From Pseudomonas antarctica (GTDB taxonomy: Bacteria > Pseudomonadota > Gammaproteobacteria > Pseudomonadales > Pseudomonadaceae), in the NCBI RefSeq assembly GCF_001647715.1, contig NZ_CP015600.1, positions 3,658,001 to 3,722,000 of the forward strand: 64,000 nt of DNA, written 5' to 3'. A program made the translations under genes and the position numbers. Shown piece by piece: positions 63,249 to 64,000 of the stretch. Under the pieces are notes generated by a model that was given only the letters and a program-made list of their open reading frames with translations, ran no database searches and was not told where the DNA came from. Positions within the stretch are counted from its first letter, which is position 1; each line of letters opens with the position of its first letter.

Positions 63249-64000
63249 ATGAGTACATTCGTTGCCAAAGACGGTACCCAGATCTATTTCAAGGACTGGG
63301 GCAGCGGTAAGCCCGTGCTGTTCAGCCATGGCTGGCCGTTGGATGCCGACATGTGGGAATACCAGATGGAATACCTGAGCAGCCGTGGCTTTCGCACCAT
63401 TGCGTTCGACCGCCGTGGTTTCGGCCGTTCGGACCAGCCGTGGACCGGTAACGACTACGACACCTTCGCCGACGATATTGCCCAACTGATCGAACACCTG
63501 GACCTCAAGGACGTGACCCTGGTGGGTTTCTCCATGGGTGGCGGCGACGTGGCACGCTACATCGCACGCCATGGCACGGCTCGCGTGGCCGGCCTGGTAT
63601 TGCTGGGCGCCGTAACGCCGATCTTCGGCCAGAAACCGGATTACCCGCAGGGCGTGCCGACCGAAGTGTTCGACGGCATCAAGGCCGGGCTACTGAAAGA
63701 TCGCGCGCAATTCATCGCCGACTTCAACCCGACGCTCTATGGCATCAATAAGGGTCAGAAAGTCTCCGAGGGCGTACTGACCCAGACCCTGCAAATCGCG
63801 TTGCTGGCGTCGCTCAAGTCGACTGTTGATTGCGTCACCGTGTTCTCGCAAACCGACTTCCGCCCGGACATGGCCAAGATCGACGTGCCGACCCTGGTGA
63901 TTCACGGTGACGGCGACCAGGTCGTACCCTTCGAGACCACCGGCAAAGTGGCAGCCGAGATGATCAATGGCGCGCAACTGAAAGTGTACAAGGATGCGCC
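63249..64000 (+). CDS. Alpha/beta hydrolase, non-haem chloroperoxidase-like (cut by window end)
   Basis: About 250 residues are visible from the ATG at 63249 (GAGG upstream). The pattern is that of cofactor-free haloperoxidases/esterases: VLFSHGWPLDADMWEYQ (oxyanion hole), AFDRRGFGRSDQPW, nucleophile Ser in VGFSMGGGDVARY, and Asp in VIHGDGDQVVPFE. The catalytic His would lie beyond the window end. It is divergent from the alcohol dehydrogenase gene. Confidence 0.87.
   Translation, partial: MSTFVAKDGTQIYFKDWGSGKPVLFSHGWPLDADMWEYQMEYLSSRGFRTIAFDRRGFGRSDQPWTGNDYDTFADDIAQLIEHLDLKDVTLVGFSMGGGDVARYIARHGTARVAGLVLLGAVTPIFGQKPDYPQGVPTEVFDGIKAGLLKDRAQFIADFNPTLYGINKGQKVSEGVLTQTLQIALLASLKSTVDCVTVFSQTDFRPDMAKIDVPTLVIHGDGDQVVPFETTGKVAAEMINGAQLKVYKDA

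Noticed and set aside
1..64000. tRNA, rRNA, CRISPR arrays, prophage or integrative element signatures
   Set aside because: None was seen on either strand. The only short regularly repeated units are the REPINs and the autotransporter repeats.

Overview
The window is a piece of a Pseudomonas chromosome, most likely from the P. fluorescens group. The reasons are its GC-rich codon use, at least ten REP-type inverted elements (REPINs) lying between genes, a Pseudomonas-type metallothionein, tandem DUF6124 genes, and an mtlR/mtlE polyol locus. No rRNA, tRNA, CRISPR array or intact transposon was seen. The identification rests on reading the sequence only.

Layout. 1-9500: a urea/short-chain-amide ABC transporter operon (urtABCDE, minus strand), followed by the first codons of a gene that may be a formamidase. 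Upstream of urtA lies a plus-strand two-component system: a permease-fused hybrid histidine kinase and a LuxR-type response regulator. The promoters of urtA and of the partial gene share an ATACGTCA-N4-ACGTA motif. 9600-17133: an IclR regulator divergent from a seven-gene operon encoding a PotABCD-type ABC importer and a three-subunit flavin/iron-sulfur dehydrogenase. 17134-21110: a scarred stretch with a histidine-kinase relic, a DUF393 relic, an FeS-type photolyase with a coupled DUF2256 gene, a nicotinamidase and an IS110-type relic. 21120-25192: a reduced polyol locus (SDR, mtlE, mtlR) and an APH(6)-type kinase. 25313-27407: a Tsx porin and a nucleoside permease behind a PurR-like palindrome.

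27411-29066: a tandem duplication of a DUF6124 gene, its hairpin-rich leader and a REPIN. 29081-38293: regulators and transporters (quinone reductase, XapX, two AraC proteins, metallothionein, DUF606 pair, LysR, MntH, DUF726, EamA). 38310-48821: one giant autotransporter of about 3,500 residues built from short beta repeats and three longer modules. 48822-55346: a KefB-type antiporter, a small periplasmic protein, an esterase, cobF, a histidine phosphatase, DUF4865 and a LysR gene. 55350-61105: an MHS transporter, acyl-CoA ligase and SCP2-type thiolase divergent from a PAS-LuxR regulator, then a CoA-transferase relic and scpB. 61133-64000: a manganese riboswitch with mntP, a zinc alcohol dehydrogenase and an alpha/beta hydrolase cut by the window end.

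The best leads are the shared operator linking the amide/urea operon to a nearby unusual transporter-kinase, the unassigned flavo-FeS dehydrogenase/importer operon, the duplicated DUF6124 unit whose coding part stays identical while its structured leader diverges, and several relics (histidine kinase, DUF393, IS110, CoA transferase) that mark past deletions.
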